A stretch of DNA of 36,211 nucleotides from the NCBI GenBank assembly GCA_943354205.1, contig CALRBJ010000004.1, forward strand, positions 1 through 36,211. The letters are read 5' to 3'. The stretch's first letter is position 1. Every line of letters begins with the position of its first letter. This DNA comes from Candidatus Nomurabacteria bacterium (GTDB lineage: Bacteria; Patescibacteriota; Minisyncoccia; Phycocordibacterales; UBA9973). The position numbers were made by a program, and so were the translations under genes. Below, in pieces: positions 7,770 through 14,706 of the stretch. Below the pieces are notes generated by a model. That model was given only the letters and a program-made list of their open reading frames with translations. It searched no databases and was not told where the DNA came from.

Positions 7770-9056
7770 ATGAAAACCAAACTCGAAACTAATTTAGAGA
7801 CCGATTACGATGTTATCGTGGTTGGTGGCGGCGCATCAGGCATGATGGCGGCTTATACAGCCGCACTGCGCGATTTGCGAGTGTTGGTAATAGACAAGAA
7901 TAAAAGACTTGGTGAAAAGCTCTCGATCACTGGTGGTGGGCGATGCAACATCACCAATGCCGAGGAGGATGTACACACATTTTTAAAAAATTACGGCAAA
8001 GCAAATAAATTTTTATATTCGCCATTCTCCCAATTCGGCGTGAAAGACACTTTTGATTTTTTTGAATCACATGGTTTACCGCTCGTGGTCGAAGCTCGCA
8101 AGCGCGCTTTTCCAGAAACCATGAGCGCTGAATCGGTGCGCACTCTCATGGAAAAACTTTTAAAGAAAAGGGGAGTAGTGGTCAAACTCGGCCGACCGGT
8201 TAAAAAGATAATGCGCGATGAAAACGGAGTGACTGGTGTAGTCGTCGATGGCACCACCTATATTGCAAAGACCTATATCCTCGCCACTGGGGGCCTCTCG
8301 CATGCCGAGACGGGTTCTTCTGGCGATGGCTTCGGCTGGCTCTCCGATTTGGGGCATACCGTGGCCGAGCCGACCCCGTCTATCGTGCCCCTTTCTGTAA
8401 AAGATTCCTGGGTGCACAAGCTATCGGGTGTATCGCTCTCGTTTATGAAAATAACCTTTTTTGAAAATGCCCGCCCGGATGACCCGGTCGGACGGGGCGT
8501 GAAAAAATTCCAACGCAAAGGCAAAATTTTATTTACTCACTTTGGCCTCTCCGGCCCACTTATTTTAAATAGCGCGCACGCTGTAGCTGATTTATTTCAC
8601 GCCGGTGTGGTAACGGCCACGATAGACATGTATCCCGACACCGACATTGGCACCCTGGAATCTAAAATCATAAAAATATTTGATGCGAACAAAAATAAAA
8701 TTTTCAAAAGCGTGATAAAAGAGTGCGTGCCCGAGGGCATGACCGAAGCCGTGATTTCCAATTCTAAAATAGACAGCGCCAAAAAAGTGCACAGCATCAC
8801 CCGCGAAGAGCGCCGAGCATTTGTAGAGCTTTTGAAAGCCATGCCGCTCACTATCACCGGCCTCATGGGCTACGACCGCGCGGTTATCGCGGATGGGGGA
8901 GTATCGCTCTCCGAAGTAGATATGCGCACGATGCGAAGCCTCAAGTGCCCAAATTTGGCTATCACCGGCGACCTACTACATGTAAATCGCCCATCGGGAG
9001 GCTTTTCGCTCCAGCTGTGCTGGACTTCAGGCTATGTAGCGGGCATGCATGCCTAG
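7770..9056 (+). CDS. HI0933/YhiN-family FAD-dependent oxidoreductase
   Basis: A 428-residue flavoprotein of the HI0933/YhiN (BaiN-like) family. The Rossmann dinucleotide motif GGGASG is at residues 19-24, an acidic end-of-strand residue in VIDKNKR follows, and the family signature GGGRCNITN begins at 55. The FAD-contacting ILATGG is near residue 170, and the C-terminal block ITGDLLHVNRPSGGFSLQ closes the FAD site. Substrate and physiological reaction are unknown for most of this family. Residues 231-243 (FENARPDDPVGRG) are encoded by a 40-bp element that recurs almost exactly in obg (22327-22366), suggesting an inserted peptide in the family's middle domain. The protein is otherwise full length, so the insertion appears tolerated. 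Confidence 0.92.
   Translation: MKTKLETNLETDYDVIVVGGGASGMMAAYTAALRDLRVLVIDKNKRLGEKLSITGGGRCNITNAEEDVHTFLKNYGKANKFLYSPFSQFGVKDTFDFFESHGLPLVVEARKRAFPETMSAESVRTLMEKLLKKRGVVVKLGRPVKKIMRDENGVTGVVVDGTTYIAKTYILATGGLSHAETGSSGDGFGWLSDLGHTVAEPTPSIVPLSVKDSWVHKLSGVSLSFMKITFFENARPDDPVGRGVKKFQRKGKILFTHFGLSGPLILNSAHAVADLFHAGVVTATIDMYPDTDIGTLESKIIKIFDANKNKIFKSVIKECVPEGMTEAVISNSKIDSAKKVHSITREERRAFVELLKAMPLTITGLMGYDRAVIADGGVSLSEVDMRTMRSLKCPNLAITGDLLHVNRPSGGFSLQLCWTSGYVAGMHA
8460..8499 (+). repeat. Intragenic palindromic element, copy 1 (in flavoprotein gene)
   Basis: A 40-bp segment matching 22327-22366 at 38 of 40 positions. Its core is an imperfect hairpin: CCCGCCCGG (8470-8478), 9-nt loop, TCGGACGGG (8488-8496). 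It is read in the same frame in both genes, giving FENARPDDPVGRG. Confidence 0.85.
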
Positions 9057-9059
9057 TGC

Positions 9060-9065
9060 TATACT
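9060..9065 (+). promoter_or_regulatory. Extended -10 box (TGC-TATACT) of DoxX-like gene
   Basis: TATACT preceded by TGC, exactly 6 nt before the ATG at 9072, so transcription should begin at that ATG. This supports 9072, not 9150, as the true start. Confidence 0.7.
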
Positions 9066-9071
9066 AAGCGC

Positions 9072-9437
9072 ATGATTATAATATTTTTTATCGGGTGAGT
9101 TTTACTAGGAGGTTACTTTATCTATTCCGGCTACAACCATTTTAAAAAATTGGATGCCATGACTGCGTATGCAAAGATGAAGGGTGTTAAACATCCCAAA
9201 ATTGCGACTCAAATCACCGGGGGTATGCTTCTTTTGGGTGGAGCTCTCTTGGTTATAGGGCTCAAAATGAAAATCGGGGTCATTATTCTATCTATATTTA
9301 TGATCGGTGTTTCGTTCATGATGCATGCTTTTTGGAAAATAAAAGATCCGGCATTGCAGGCAACTGAAAAAATGGCTTTCTTGAAAAACATGGCTCTCTT
9401 GGGCGCGCTTCTGATGCTTTTCCACACGTTGTGGTAA
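9072..9437 (+). pseudogene. DoxX-like membrane protein gene with in-frame UGA at codon 9
   Basis: From the ATG at 9072 the frame reads MIIIFFIG, then TGA (9096-9098), then VLLGGYFIYSGYNHFKKLDAM and on to TAA at 9437. The product would have 121 residues counting the recoded position, with three or four transmembrane helices typical of DoxX-like proteins. The sequence on both sides of the TGA matches the expected first helix and the G-x-HF loop, and the promoter is placed for the 9072 start. Initiation at the internal ATG 9150 would delete the first helix. DoxX-type proteins often have Arg in a conserved Arg-Leu-Leu-Gly-Gly motif here, so a CGA-to-TGA change is the simplest explanation. Alternatives are UGA readthrough or recoding, or a base error. 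Called pseudogene only because of the stop. Confidence 0.6.
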
Positions 9438-9445
9438 TCGCCCCG

Positions 9446-10060
9446 ATGCAATTTACAAAAGAAGAAAAATCTTTATTCAAAAAATTAAACACACCGGGCA
9501 AGGTGCAGGATTTTTTGAATGCTATTCCGGCCAATTTTGAGAGCGATGGTTGGGCTTCTTTTAAATCGCCCCTCCTGGTGCTTCGCACACACTCCGCGCA
9601 CTGTTTTGAAGGCGCGGTTTTGGGGGCATATATACTTTCGCTTCATGGATATAAACCACTCGTGCTCCACTTAAAAGCCAGAAAGCCTGATTGGGACCAT
9701 GTGGTCGCTCCGTTCAAAGAAAATGGCTATTGGGGCGCGCTTTCAAAAACAAACCATGCCGTGTTGCGCTATCGCGAACCGGTTTACAAAAATATTCGTG
9801 AGCTCGTGATGTCCTATTTTCACGAATATTTTACTGATGATGGTCGTAAAAATTTAGAAAGTTATACCGATCCGCTAAATCTAAATATTTTTTCTGATAA
9901 TTGGGCCGAGAGCGGAGACCCACTTTGGGGTATAGACGAAGCGTTGGATGAAATGAAACACCACAGTATAATTCCTAAAAAAAGCTTGAAAAACAAGCGT
10001 TTAGCAGACAAAATAGAAATAGAAGCGGGTAAACTCGTGGAATGGAAAAAGAAGAAATAA
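9446..10060 (+). CDS. Conserved hypothetical, possible transglutaminase/papain-like fold
   Basis: A 204-residue soluble protein. I chose ATG 9446 (MQFTKEEKS) over the upstream GTG 9431, which overlaps the DoxX-like gene. The middle contains THSAHCFEGAVLGAYILSLHG followed about 15 residues later by PDWDHVVAPFKENGYWG: a Cys at the start of a helix and a His in a strand, in the order seen in transglutaminase-like cysteine peptidases. A later Asn/Asp-containing segment (LSKTNHAVLRYREPVYK) could complete the triad. The C-terminus is Lys-rich. No signal peptide. The function is not known; the fold suggestion rests on motif order only. Confidence 0.65.
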   Translation: MQFTKEEKSLFKKLNTPGKVQDFLNAIPANFESDGWASFKSPLLVLRTHSAHCFEGAVLGAYILSLHGYKPLVLHLKARKPDWDHVVAPFKENGYWGALSKTNHAVLRYREPVYKNIRELVMSYFHEYFTDDGRKNLESYTDPLNLNIFSDNWAESGDPLWGIDEALDEMKHHSIIPKKSLKNKRLADKIEIEAGKLVEWKKKK

Positions 10061-10077
10061 TATGGTAATCTAAGTGC

Positions 10078-10105
10078 GTCGCGCCTCAATGGACGATTGC
10101 GCGAC
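10078..10105 (+). promoter_or_regulatory. Hairpin in the dnaJ leader
   Basis: Perfect 7-bp inverted repeat GTCGCGC (10078-10084) / GCGCGAC (10099-10105) between a possible -10 (TAATCT, 10066-10071) and the dnaJ ATG. It is not a CIRCE element. It might be a heat-responsive or stabilising leader structure. Confidence 0.45.
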
Positions 10106-10124
10106 ATGATTTCGGCTAAATCAC

Positions 10125-11207
10125 ATGGCAAAAGACTATTACAAAACATTGGGCGTAGAAAAAAATGCTTCAAAAGAAGATATAAAAAAAGCTTTTCACA
10201 AGCTCGCGCACAAATATCACCCAGATAAAAACAAAGGTGATGATGCGAAATTTAAAGAAGTGAACGAAGCCTACCAAACTCTCTCGGACGAGCAAAAGCG
10301 CGCGAGCTACGACCAGTTTGGCGAAGCCGGCGCGCAAGGATTCCCGGGCGGAGGCGCGGGCTTTGGCGGTTTTGACTTTTCTGGTTTTCAAAATGGCGGC
10401 GCCCAAGGTTTCGACATGGGCGATCTTGGCGATATTTTTTCTGATTTCTTTTCCGGCGGTATGGGCGGGGGCCGAGCACAGGCACGCCGAGGCCGAGACA
10501 TTTCTACCGAAATTTCTATCCCATTTTCCGAATCCATTTTCGGCGTCACTCGCAAAATTTTAATTACAAAAGTTTCTACCTGCGAGACCTGTACCGGTAG
10601 TGGCGCCAAACCAGGCACAAAAGAAAAAACATGTACGAAATGCAACGGCAAGGGAAGCATCCGTGAAAACCGCCGCACCATTTTCGGCACGGTAGCCACC
10701 ACTGCCGTGTGCGATGTGTGCCACGGCTATGGTAAAGTGCCGGAAGAAAAGTGCCCTACATGCAAAGGCCATGGCGTGCTTCGCAAAGAGGAAGAAATTT
10801 CTCTCAATATTCCTGCCGGCATAAACAATGGTGAGATGATTCGTATGCCTGCCATGGGCGAAGCTATTGCGCACGGGCAAACCGGCGATTTGTATATAAA
10901 GGTGAATGTGGGTCGGCATCCAGTGTTTACCCGCGAGGGCAACAATTTGGTGATGGATTTGAATATCAAGCTCTCCGATGCCTTGCTCGGTGCTGAATAC
11001 ACGATTGAAACCTTGGATGGAAATATTTCTGTAAAAATTCCCGAAGGCGTTTCGCCAAATGAAATCCTGCGCGTGCGCGAACGCGGAGTGCCATCATCTC
11101 GTGGCAAACGCGGGGACCTCCTCATAAAAATCCACCTCAAACTGCCCCAAAAACTCTCCCGCGACGCCCGCAAAATTATTGAGGATTTAAAAAAGGAGGG
11201 GATATAG
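10125..11207 (+). CDS. dnaJ: Co-chaperone DnaJ (Hsp40)
   Basis: A 360-residue type I Hsp40 that delivers substrates to DnaK and stimulates its ATPase. The J domain (residues 1-70) has the HPD motif in KYHPDKNKGDD. A Gly/Phe-rich stretch spans ~72-120. The zinc-binding domain has all four CxxCxGxG repeats (CETCTGSG, CTKCNGKG, CDVCHGYG, CPTCKGHG). The C-terminal substrate-binding domains end with LPQKLSRDARKIIEDLKKEG. It lies about 8 kb from dnaK rather than in a dnaK-dnaJ operon. An unusual leader of about 50 nt with a 7-bp hairpin precedes it, unlike most genes here. Confidence 0.97.
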   Translation: MAKDYYKTLGVEKNASKEDIKKAFHKLAHKYHPDKNKGDDAKFKEVNEAYQTLSDEQKRASYDQFGEAGAQGFPGGGAGFGGFDFSGFQNGGAQGFDMGDLGDIFSDFFSGGMGGGRAQARRGRDISTEISIPFSESIFGVTRKILITKVSTCETCTGSGAKPGTKEKTCTKCNGKGSIRENRRTIFGTVATTAVCDVCHGYGKVPEEKCPTCKGHGVLRKEEEISLNIPAGINNGEMIRMPAMGEAIAHGQTGDLYIKVNVGRHPVFTREGNNLVMDLNIKLSDALLGAEYTIETLDGNISVKIPEGVSPNEILRVRERGVPSSRGKRGDLLIKIHLKLPQKLSRDARKIIEDLKKEGI

Positions 11208-11233
11208 GAGTAGCTATATTACGTTTGGTATGT

Positions 11234-11239
11234 TATAAA
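11234..11239 (+). promoter_or_regulatory. Extended -10 box (TGT-TATAAA)
   Basis: TATAAA preceded by TGT, exactly 6 nt before ATG 11246. It supports that start over the TTG at 11225. Confidence 0.6.
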
Positions 11240-11245
11240 TTTCTT

Positions 11246-12052
11246 ATGAAAAAGTATCTTTTAATGATAGTTTTGACTGTTATCGTTGCGCCATCGGTTG
11301 CTCTTGCTTCTTGGTGGAATCCATTTTCATGGAAGATTTTTTCGCATAAAAAAGACGTTGTACCACAGACTAATCAAGTTGTAGTCGATCAAATAATAAC
11401 GACTTCTCCTATTGAGAAAAAAAATAAAAATACTAAACAAGAAACGTCGAATATTCCTATAATTAAAGAAAAAGAACCTGCGCCTACGCCTGTTACTGAT
11501 GTTTGTAATAATATTGGTGGAATTCAAACTACCGTTCCTGCTGGATGGTATTTATCTGAAAGTAATATATGTAAAATTATTTCCCATGATAATCAAACTA
11601 ATATTCCAATCGCAGAAATACCAGCACCGTTAATTTCACCAGGGTTAACAAAATTTACAAATAAGGATAATATTTCTTATGCATACTTTATAATTGATAA
11701 TACTTCCGATAAATTACTTGAAATAAATGGTATAAACTTTAATTTGGTTAGTAATGATCTAAGGGTTTCCGGTTATGATCTTGCTCTCATTTCAACTGAA
11801 GGCAAGGAAAATTCTTCCTTCATCCCTCTGGGTAGTTACCATAACTCTGAGTATTCATATAATTTTGATTATCCAGTATTTGTTAAATCAAACTCGAGTG
11901 TAAATTTATTTGTTGCCTTTAAATCATTAAGTGGAACTTTGGAATTTAATAAAACTTACGTGGAAGCAACAATAACTAAAATAAAATCTAATACACCTAC
12001 CGAATTTAAATACTTACCAGTTAGTAGCAAGGCAATATATGTTCATCAATAA
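11246..12052 (+). CDS. Secreted hypothetical protein
   Basis: A 268-residue protein beginning MKKYLLMIVLTVIVAPSVAL, a clear signal peptide with probable cleavage after ALA/S. Directly after it comes WWNPFSWKIF, an aromatic motif seen after signal peptides of several CPR envelope proteins. Residues ~45-85 are charged and low in complexity (Lys/Thr/Pro-rich), and the C-terminal ~150 residues are Asn/Ser/Ile-rich with beta-strand character. VCNNIGG and ICKII contain two Cys that could pair. The gene is distinctly AT-richer than dnaJ before it. No family recognised; an exported adhesion or envelope protein is a guess. Confidence 0.65.
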   Translation: MKKYLLMIVLTVIVAPSVALASWWNPFSWKIFSHKKDVVPQTNQVVVDQIITTSPIEKKNKNTKQETSNIPIIKEKEPAPTPVTDVCNNIGGIQTTVPAGWYLSESNICKIISHDNQTNIPIAEIPAPLISPGLTKFTNKDNISYAYFIIDNTSDKLLEINGINFNLVSNDLRVSGYDLALISTEGKENSSFIPLGSYHNSEYSYNFDYPVFVKSNSSVNLFVAFKSLSGTLEFNKTYVEATITKIKSNTPTEFKYLPVSSKAIYVHQ

Positions 12053-12119
12053 ATAAATTTATTCTACTAGTAATATTAGTGAAAACAACTTGTGCGGGAA
12101 TCAAAAAAATAATATAAGA

Positions 12120-12860
12120 TTATTTCGCACCAGATAAGTATTCACATAATCTATACCCTAAATTAGTTAGCCTAAATTTTCCACCATTTCTAAAAACCTC
12201 AACTTCATCGTATTTATCCTCAGGTAAGGGATCAAGTGTAAGTAGCATCTTTTTTACCTTTTTTGAATATCTTGGTAATATTAGAGATAATTTAATGAGA
12301 TTTTCCTCTCTATTAGTTATTAATTCTGGAATTTTGTGGCCAATTTGGAGAGCCACAGAAGAAGCCCATATTTCTGGGTTGTCGGTCCGGATATTTTCTT
12401 GTGTAACAATTTCACTCTGATTTGAAGCTATATCATATGAAGCTTTCAGGATTAGTATATCTTGTCCTGTTAATTGTTTACAAATTTGCATAAATTGATA
12501 TGCTAAAGATTGTTCCTGCTCCGTGGAATCTTTTTTAATTGAGCGAAAGAATATAGATTTCATAGCTTTTAGAGTTTCTTCATCAGGATTTTCTTCGTCA
12601 ATAAATTTAAGGATCTCGTAAAATGAAGAACAATCTGAAACACTAACTTCATCTTTTATTTCTTTGTTTTTATTTTTTTGTATGCATTCTCTCACGAACT
12701 CAGAGATTTTTTTAGTAACAATAGCTACGCCAACACTAGCGATAGCCATCCTGGGGTCAGTAATTGTTGTTGGAGTAAGAAAGCCCGTTAGGTCTGGCAA
12801 TAAAGACAACCCTGTTTCTTTTAAACTACCATTTTTGATTTTTATTTTTTTGTTTACCAT
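12120..12860 (-). CDS. Hypothetical protein with putative C-terminal winged helix
   Basis: A 246-residue minus-strand protein converging on the 11246 gene. The N-terminal part (residues ~20-55) holds the small-residue helix MAIASVGVAIVTKKISEFV, which could be amphipathic or membrane-associated. The centre is helical and acidic. The end, KYDEVEVFRNGGKFRLTNLG then YRLCEYLSG, resembles the wing and last helix of a winged helix-turn-helix domain. The DNA is AT-rich like its neighbour, and the two genes form an island between dnaJ and tRNA-Glu. I do not recognise the family. Phage-exclusion proteins of the Abi-alpha/DUF4393 kind share a loosely similar layout, but I cannot show homology. Confidence 0.6.
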   Translation of the reverse strand: MVNKKIKIKNGSLKETGLSLLPDLTGFLTPTTITDPRMAIASVGVAIVTKKISEFVRECIQKNKNKEIKDEVSVSDCSSFYEILKFIDEENPDEETLKAMKSIFFRSIKKDSTEQEQSLAYQFMQICKQLTGQDILILKASYDIASNQSEIVTQENIRTDNPEIWASSVALQIGHKIPELITNREENLIKLSLILPRYSKKVKKMLLTLDPLPEDKYDEVEVFRNGGKFRLTNLGYRLCEYLSGAK

Positions 12861-12973
12861 AAATTATGTAATCCCTGTGTCACAAATCACTAAGTCTGCT
12901 CGCATGATTACACGCTGTGCGGTCTAAGTGTTCGCGACCCCGGCTCGGCTTGCTTCGCAATATGCCTGCGCCT

Positions 12974-13030
12974 TCACAAAAGCGAAAAAGATTAAAGCAG
13001 TTTAATCTTTTTGCGCTCCCGCTTTTGTGA
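12974..13030. repeat. Large hairpin abutting tRNA-Glu
   Basis: Two nested perfect inverted repeats: outer 11 bp (12974-12984 / 13020-13030) and inner 12 bp (12985-12996 / 13001-13012, loop GCAG), with a 7-nt bulge at 13013-13019. The outer right arm includes the last three bases of the tRNA. It could process or terminate the tRNA transcript, which runs on the minus strand. The remaining 12861-12973 shows nothing I can interpret. Confidence 0.7.
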
Positions 13031-13099
13031 CTCTACCGGGAATCGAACCCGGATTTAAAGCTTGAGAAGCTTCCGTCCTAACCGTTAGACGATAGAGCC
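13028..13099 (-). tRNA. tRNA-Glu (anticodon CTC)
   Basis: A 72-nt cloverleaf on the minus strand. The acceptor stem GGCTCTA/TAGAGTC has one G-T wobble. The D arm is GTCTAACGGTTAGGAC. The anticodon stem GAAGC/GCTTT encloses TTCTCAA, so the anticodon is CTC, reading GAG. The T arm is CCGGGTTCGATTCCCGG and the discriminator is A. The CCA end is not encoded and must be added by a nucleotidyltransferase. Confidence 0.95.
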
Positions 13100-13147
13100 T
13101 AAAAATACCCAAATATAATAACACTTTTTTAAAAATTCGCAATTTGG

Positions 13148-13153
13148 TATAAT
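13148..13153 (+). promoter_or_regulatory. Extended -10 box (TGG-TATAAT) of phosphatase gene
   Basis: TTTGGTATAAT, 11 nt before the ATG at 13165; predicted leader is about 5 nt. Confidence 0.7.
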
Positions 13154-13164
13154 TTCTGTATTAC

Positions 13165-13701
13165 ATGATTTACTTCATACGACATGGGGAGAGCGAGGCG
13201 AATGCGCGAAAGGTTTTTGCCGGCCAGCGGGATGATTCGTTGCTCACGGAAACCGGTCGGGAGCAAGCGCGGGCCACAGCTGAGGAAATTAAAAAAGAAG
13301 GGATTAGAATTGACAGAATAGTTTCTTCGCCACAAAAAAGAACTATGGAAACCGCTCAAATTGTGGCAAAAGAATTGGGTTACGATATTGAAAAAATAAT
13401 TCCCGATCCGCGAGTGATGGAATATGACATGGGTGATATTACTGGAACGCCGTGGCATGAAGTTTCATCTCAACAAATGATTTCTGGCGGCGGTGCAGAA
13501 AATCCTCAATATTTCTTAAAACGAATCTCTAGTTGTGTTGAAGATTTACAAAAGTTAGACGGCAATACACTTCTTTCTTCTCATGGAGGCGTTGGTAGGG
13601 TTTTGGAATCTATAAAGCAGGGAGTAAAAGTAGAAAATTTTTACGATATTCCGGTATATAAAAATGCTACCGTTATAGAGCTTGATTGGATAGAAAAATA
13701 A
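13165..13701 (+). CDS. Histidine phosphatase (phosphoglycerate mutase-like) family protein
   Basis: A 178-residue member of the histidine phosphatase superfamily. The phospho-acceptor motif RHGES lies at residues 6-10 of MIYFIRHGESEANARK. VSSPQKRTMETAQIVA supplies the second active-site Arg, and LLSSHGGVGRVLESI supplies the second His. At under 180 residues it is shorter than cofactor-dependent phosphoglycerate mutase (about 230-250), so a broad phosphatase of the CobC/SixA/GpmB type is more likely than a glycolytic enzyme. Substrate unknown. It has its own leaderless-type promoter. Confidence 0.85.
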   Translation: MIYFIRHGESEANARKVFAGQRDDSLLTETGREQARATAEEIKKEGIRIDRIVSSPQKRTMETAQIVAKELGYDIEKIIPDPRVMEYDMGDITGTPWHEVSSQQMISGGGAENPQYFLKRISSCVEDLQKLDGNTLLSSHGGVGRVLESIKQGVKVENFYDIPVYKNATVIELDWIEK

Positions 13702-13732
13702 AAAACCCTCTTACGATTTTATTCGAAGAGGG
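13700..13732 (-). terminator. Minus-strand rho-independent terminator
   Basis: CCCTCTT (13706-13712) / AAGAGGG (13726-13732). Only on the minus strand is it followed by a T-tract (T6 A T5). No minus-strand protein gene ends here, so it may end a small RNA starting near 13773. Confidence 0.7.
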
Positions 13733-13773
13733 AGCTTTAGTTCTGCATTGACGGACTAATTTTAGAAGTGTAT
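13701..13773 (-). ncRNA. Candidate small RNA
   Basis: On the minus strand an extended -10 box TGG-TATATT (13788-13780) is followed, about 73 nt after the predicted start, by a rho-independent terminator, with no open frame between. The -10 box is half of the perfect dyad GTATATT-CAA-AATATAC (13770-13786); the other half could be the plus-strand -10 of the 13803 gene. Prediction from promoter plus terminator only. Confidence 0.35.
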
Positions 13774-13802
13774 ATTCAAAATATACCAAAGCTCTTTGAA
13801 TT

Positions 13803-14213
13803 ATGAAAAATAAAATAAAACGATACGCTTGGCTCGCCGCGCTCTTCTCGATGATTTTCCCAGCATCTCTTTGCTCGCCTGGAGAAATAAAAACTTTGTT
13901 CGCTTACTTTTGGTTGATAGGAATAGCCAATAGTTCGTTCCTTTGTGGGGTTGTTTTCTTCATTTTAAAAGAAATCGGGGAAGAAAAAATAACAAAGCCG
14001 AGATTTAGAAAAAATATACTAAGGATGATCAGAGCCCAATGCATTCTTGCCGGCACATCCTATTTAGCATTGATTTTTCTTTTTCCTCGAGCGCTCGAGC
14101 TTGGTTTCTTTCTAGGTGAGATTGTGTTGGTGGCAACTATCACTGGACCATTTTGGATTGGGTACCTAGCTGCACATTCAGTACTAAAAATTTTAGAAAA
14201 ATCTCCCGCTTAG
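13803..14213 (+). CDS. Small multi-pass membrane protein, unrecognised
   Basis: A 136-residue hydrophobic protein with about four transmembrane helices (near residues 8-24, 29-55, 76-93 and 98-120) separated by a basic loop (EEKITKPRFRKNILRMIRAQ). It has no cleavable signal peptide. A possible -10 TGTATATT lies at 13769-13776, and a clear terminator follows the TAG. I do not recognise a family or any catalytic residues. Confidence 0.6.
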   Translation: MKNKIKRYAWLAALFSMIFPASLCSPGEIKTLFAYFWLIGIANSSFLCGVVFFILKEIGEEKITKPRFRKNILRMIRAQCILAGTSYLALIFLFPRALELGFFLGEIVLVATITGPFWIGYLAAHSVLKILEKSPA

Positions 14214-14228
14214 AAAAAAATTCCAACC

Positions 14229-14257
14229 AAACCGGACAATGTTCCGGTTTTTTTATT
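14229..14257 (+). terminator. Rho-independent terminator
   Basis: Perfect stem AAACCGGA (14229-14236) / TCCGGTTT (14243-14250), running into TTTTATTT; it ends the 13803 gene. Confidence 0.9.
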
Positions 14258-14290
14258 TGTCTACTGTAAAAACGATCGTTTTCTGGGGAA

Positions 14291-14324
14291 ATAAAAAACC
14301 CTTCGCGTTTTTAAGACGGAAGGG
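14291..14324 (-). terminator. Minus-strand terminator of the 14358 gene
   Basis: CCCTTC (14299-14304) / GAAGGG (14319-14324) with an inner CGT/ACG stem, followed on the minus strand by T6. It resembles the minus-strand terminator at 13700-13732. Confidence 0.8.
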
Positions 14325-14357
14325 GAGGTTGGCCATAGTCCTCGGCGTAGTGATATT

Positions 14358-14678
14358 TTAATTTTCAATTTCCTTGCCCGAGAAATCATGGGGCCCACTA
14401 AAGAACACCACTTTCGGGTCGTCATCAATAACGAGGAGAGCGTATCTTTCATCGTCGAGCTTGCCGTACAGACTCAAAATATTGTCTTTGTGGCTTTGTA
14501 TTCTCTCACAATGAAAATCATACTCGTGTTTTTCTTCTTCTAAAACGACGACTTTTCCTTCGATAATATCATCATCGGAGGCTCTGAAATTTTGAGGTTC
14601 CCATTCTGGCGGGAATCCTAGAAGTTTGTGGGGCATTTTTTTAGCTGGTTTAAGGGACAAAAATAAGAACCGATCCAT
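14358..14678 (-). CDS. Small acidic hypothetical protein
   Basis: A 106-residue soluble protein with a basic N-terminus (MDRFLFLSLKPAKKMPHKL), then an acidic body with DDDIIEGKVVVLEEEKHEYDF and the strand-rich ALLVIDDDPKVVFF. It has no Cys pairs, signal peptide or known motif. It lies 28 nt downstream of the cysS stop on the same strand. A minus-strand TATACT (14696-14701) would give it its own short-leader promoter, and a terminator follows it. Function unknown. Confidence 0.6.
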   Translation of the reverse strand: MDRFLFLSLKPAKKMPHKLLGFPPEWEPQNFRASDDDIIEGKVVVLEEEKHEYDFHCERIQSHKDNILSLYGKLDDERYALLVIDDDPKVVFFSGPHDFSGKEIEN

Positions 14679-14706
14679 ACGGTTCTCTGGGTGGCAGTAT
14701 AGGACT

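Noticed and set aside
9096..9098. Selenocysteine codon
   Set aside because: The position is in a hydrophobic helix with no redox motif, and I see no SECIS-like hairpin directly after the UGA.
9150..9437. DoxX-like gene starting at ATG 9150
   Set aside because: This start removes the first helix and has no promoter, while 9072 has a -10 box at the ideal distance and the same frame encodes the missing helix.
10078..10105. CIRCE operator of HrcA upstream of dnaJ
   Set aside because: The arms do not match TTAGCACTC/GAGTGCTAA; it is a different repeat.
12900..12972. Possible tRNA fragment or second RNA gene next to tRNA-Glu
   Set aside because: No T-arm sequence or cloverleaf can be drawn; only scattered GC-rich words.
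13706..13732. Terminator of the phosphatase gene on the plus strand
   Set aside because: There is no T-tract after the hairpin on the plus strand; the T-tract exists only on the minus strand.
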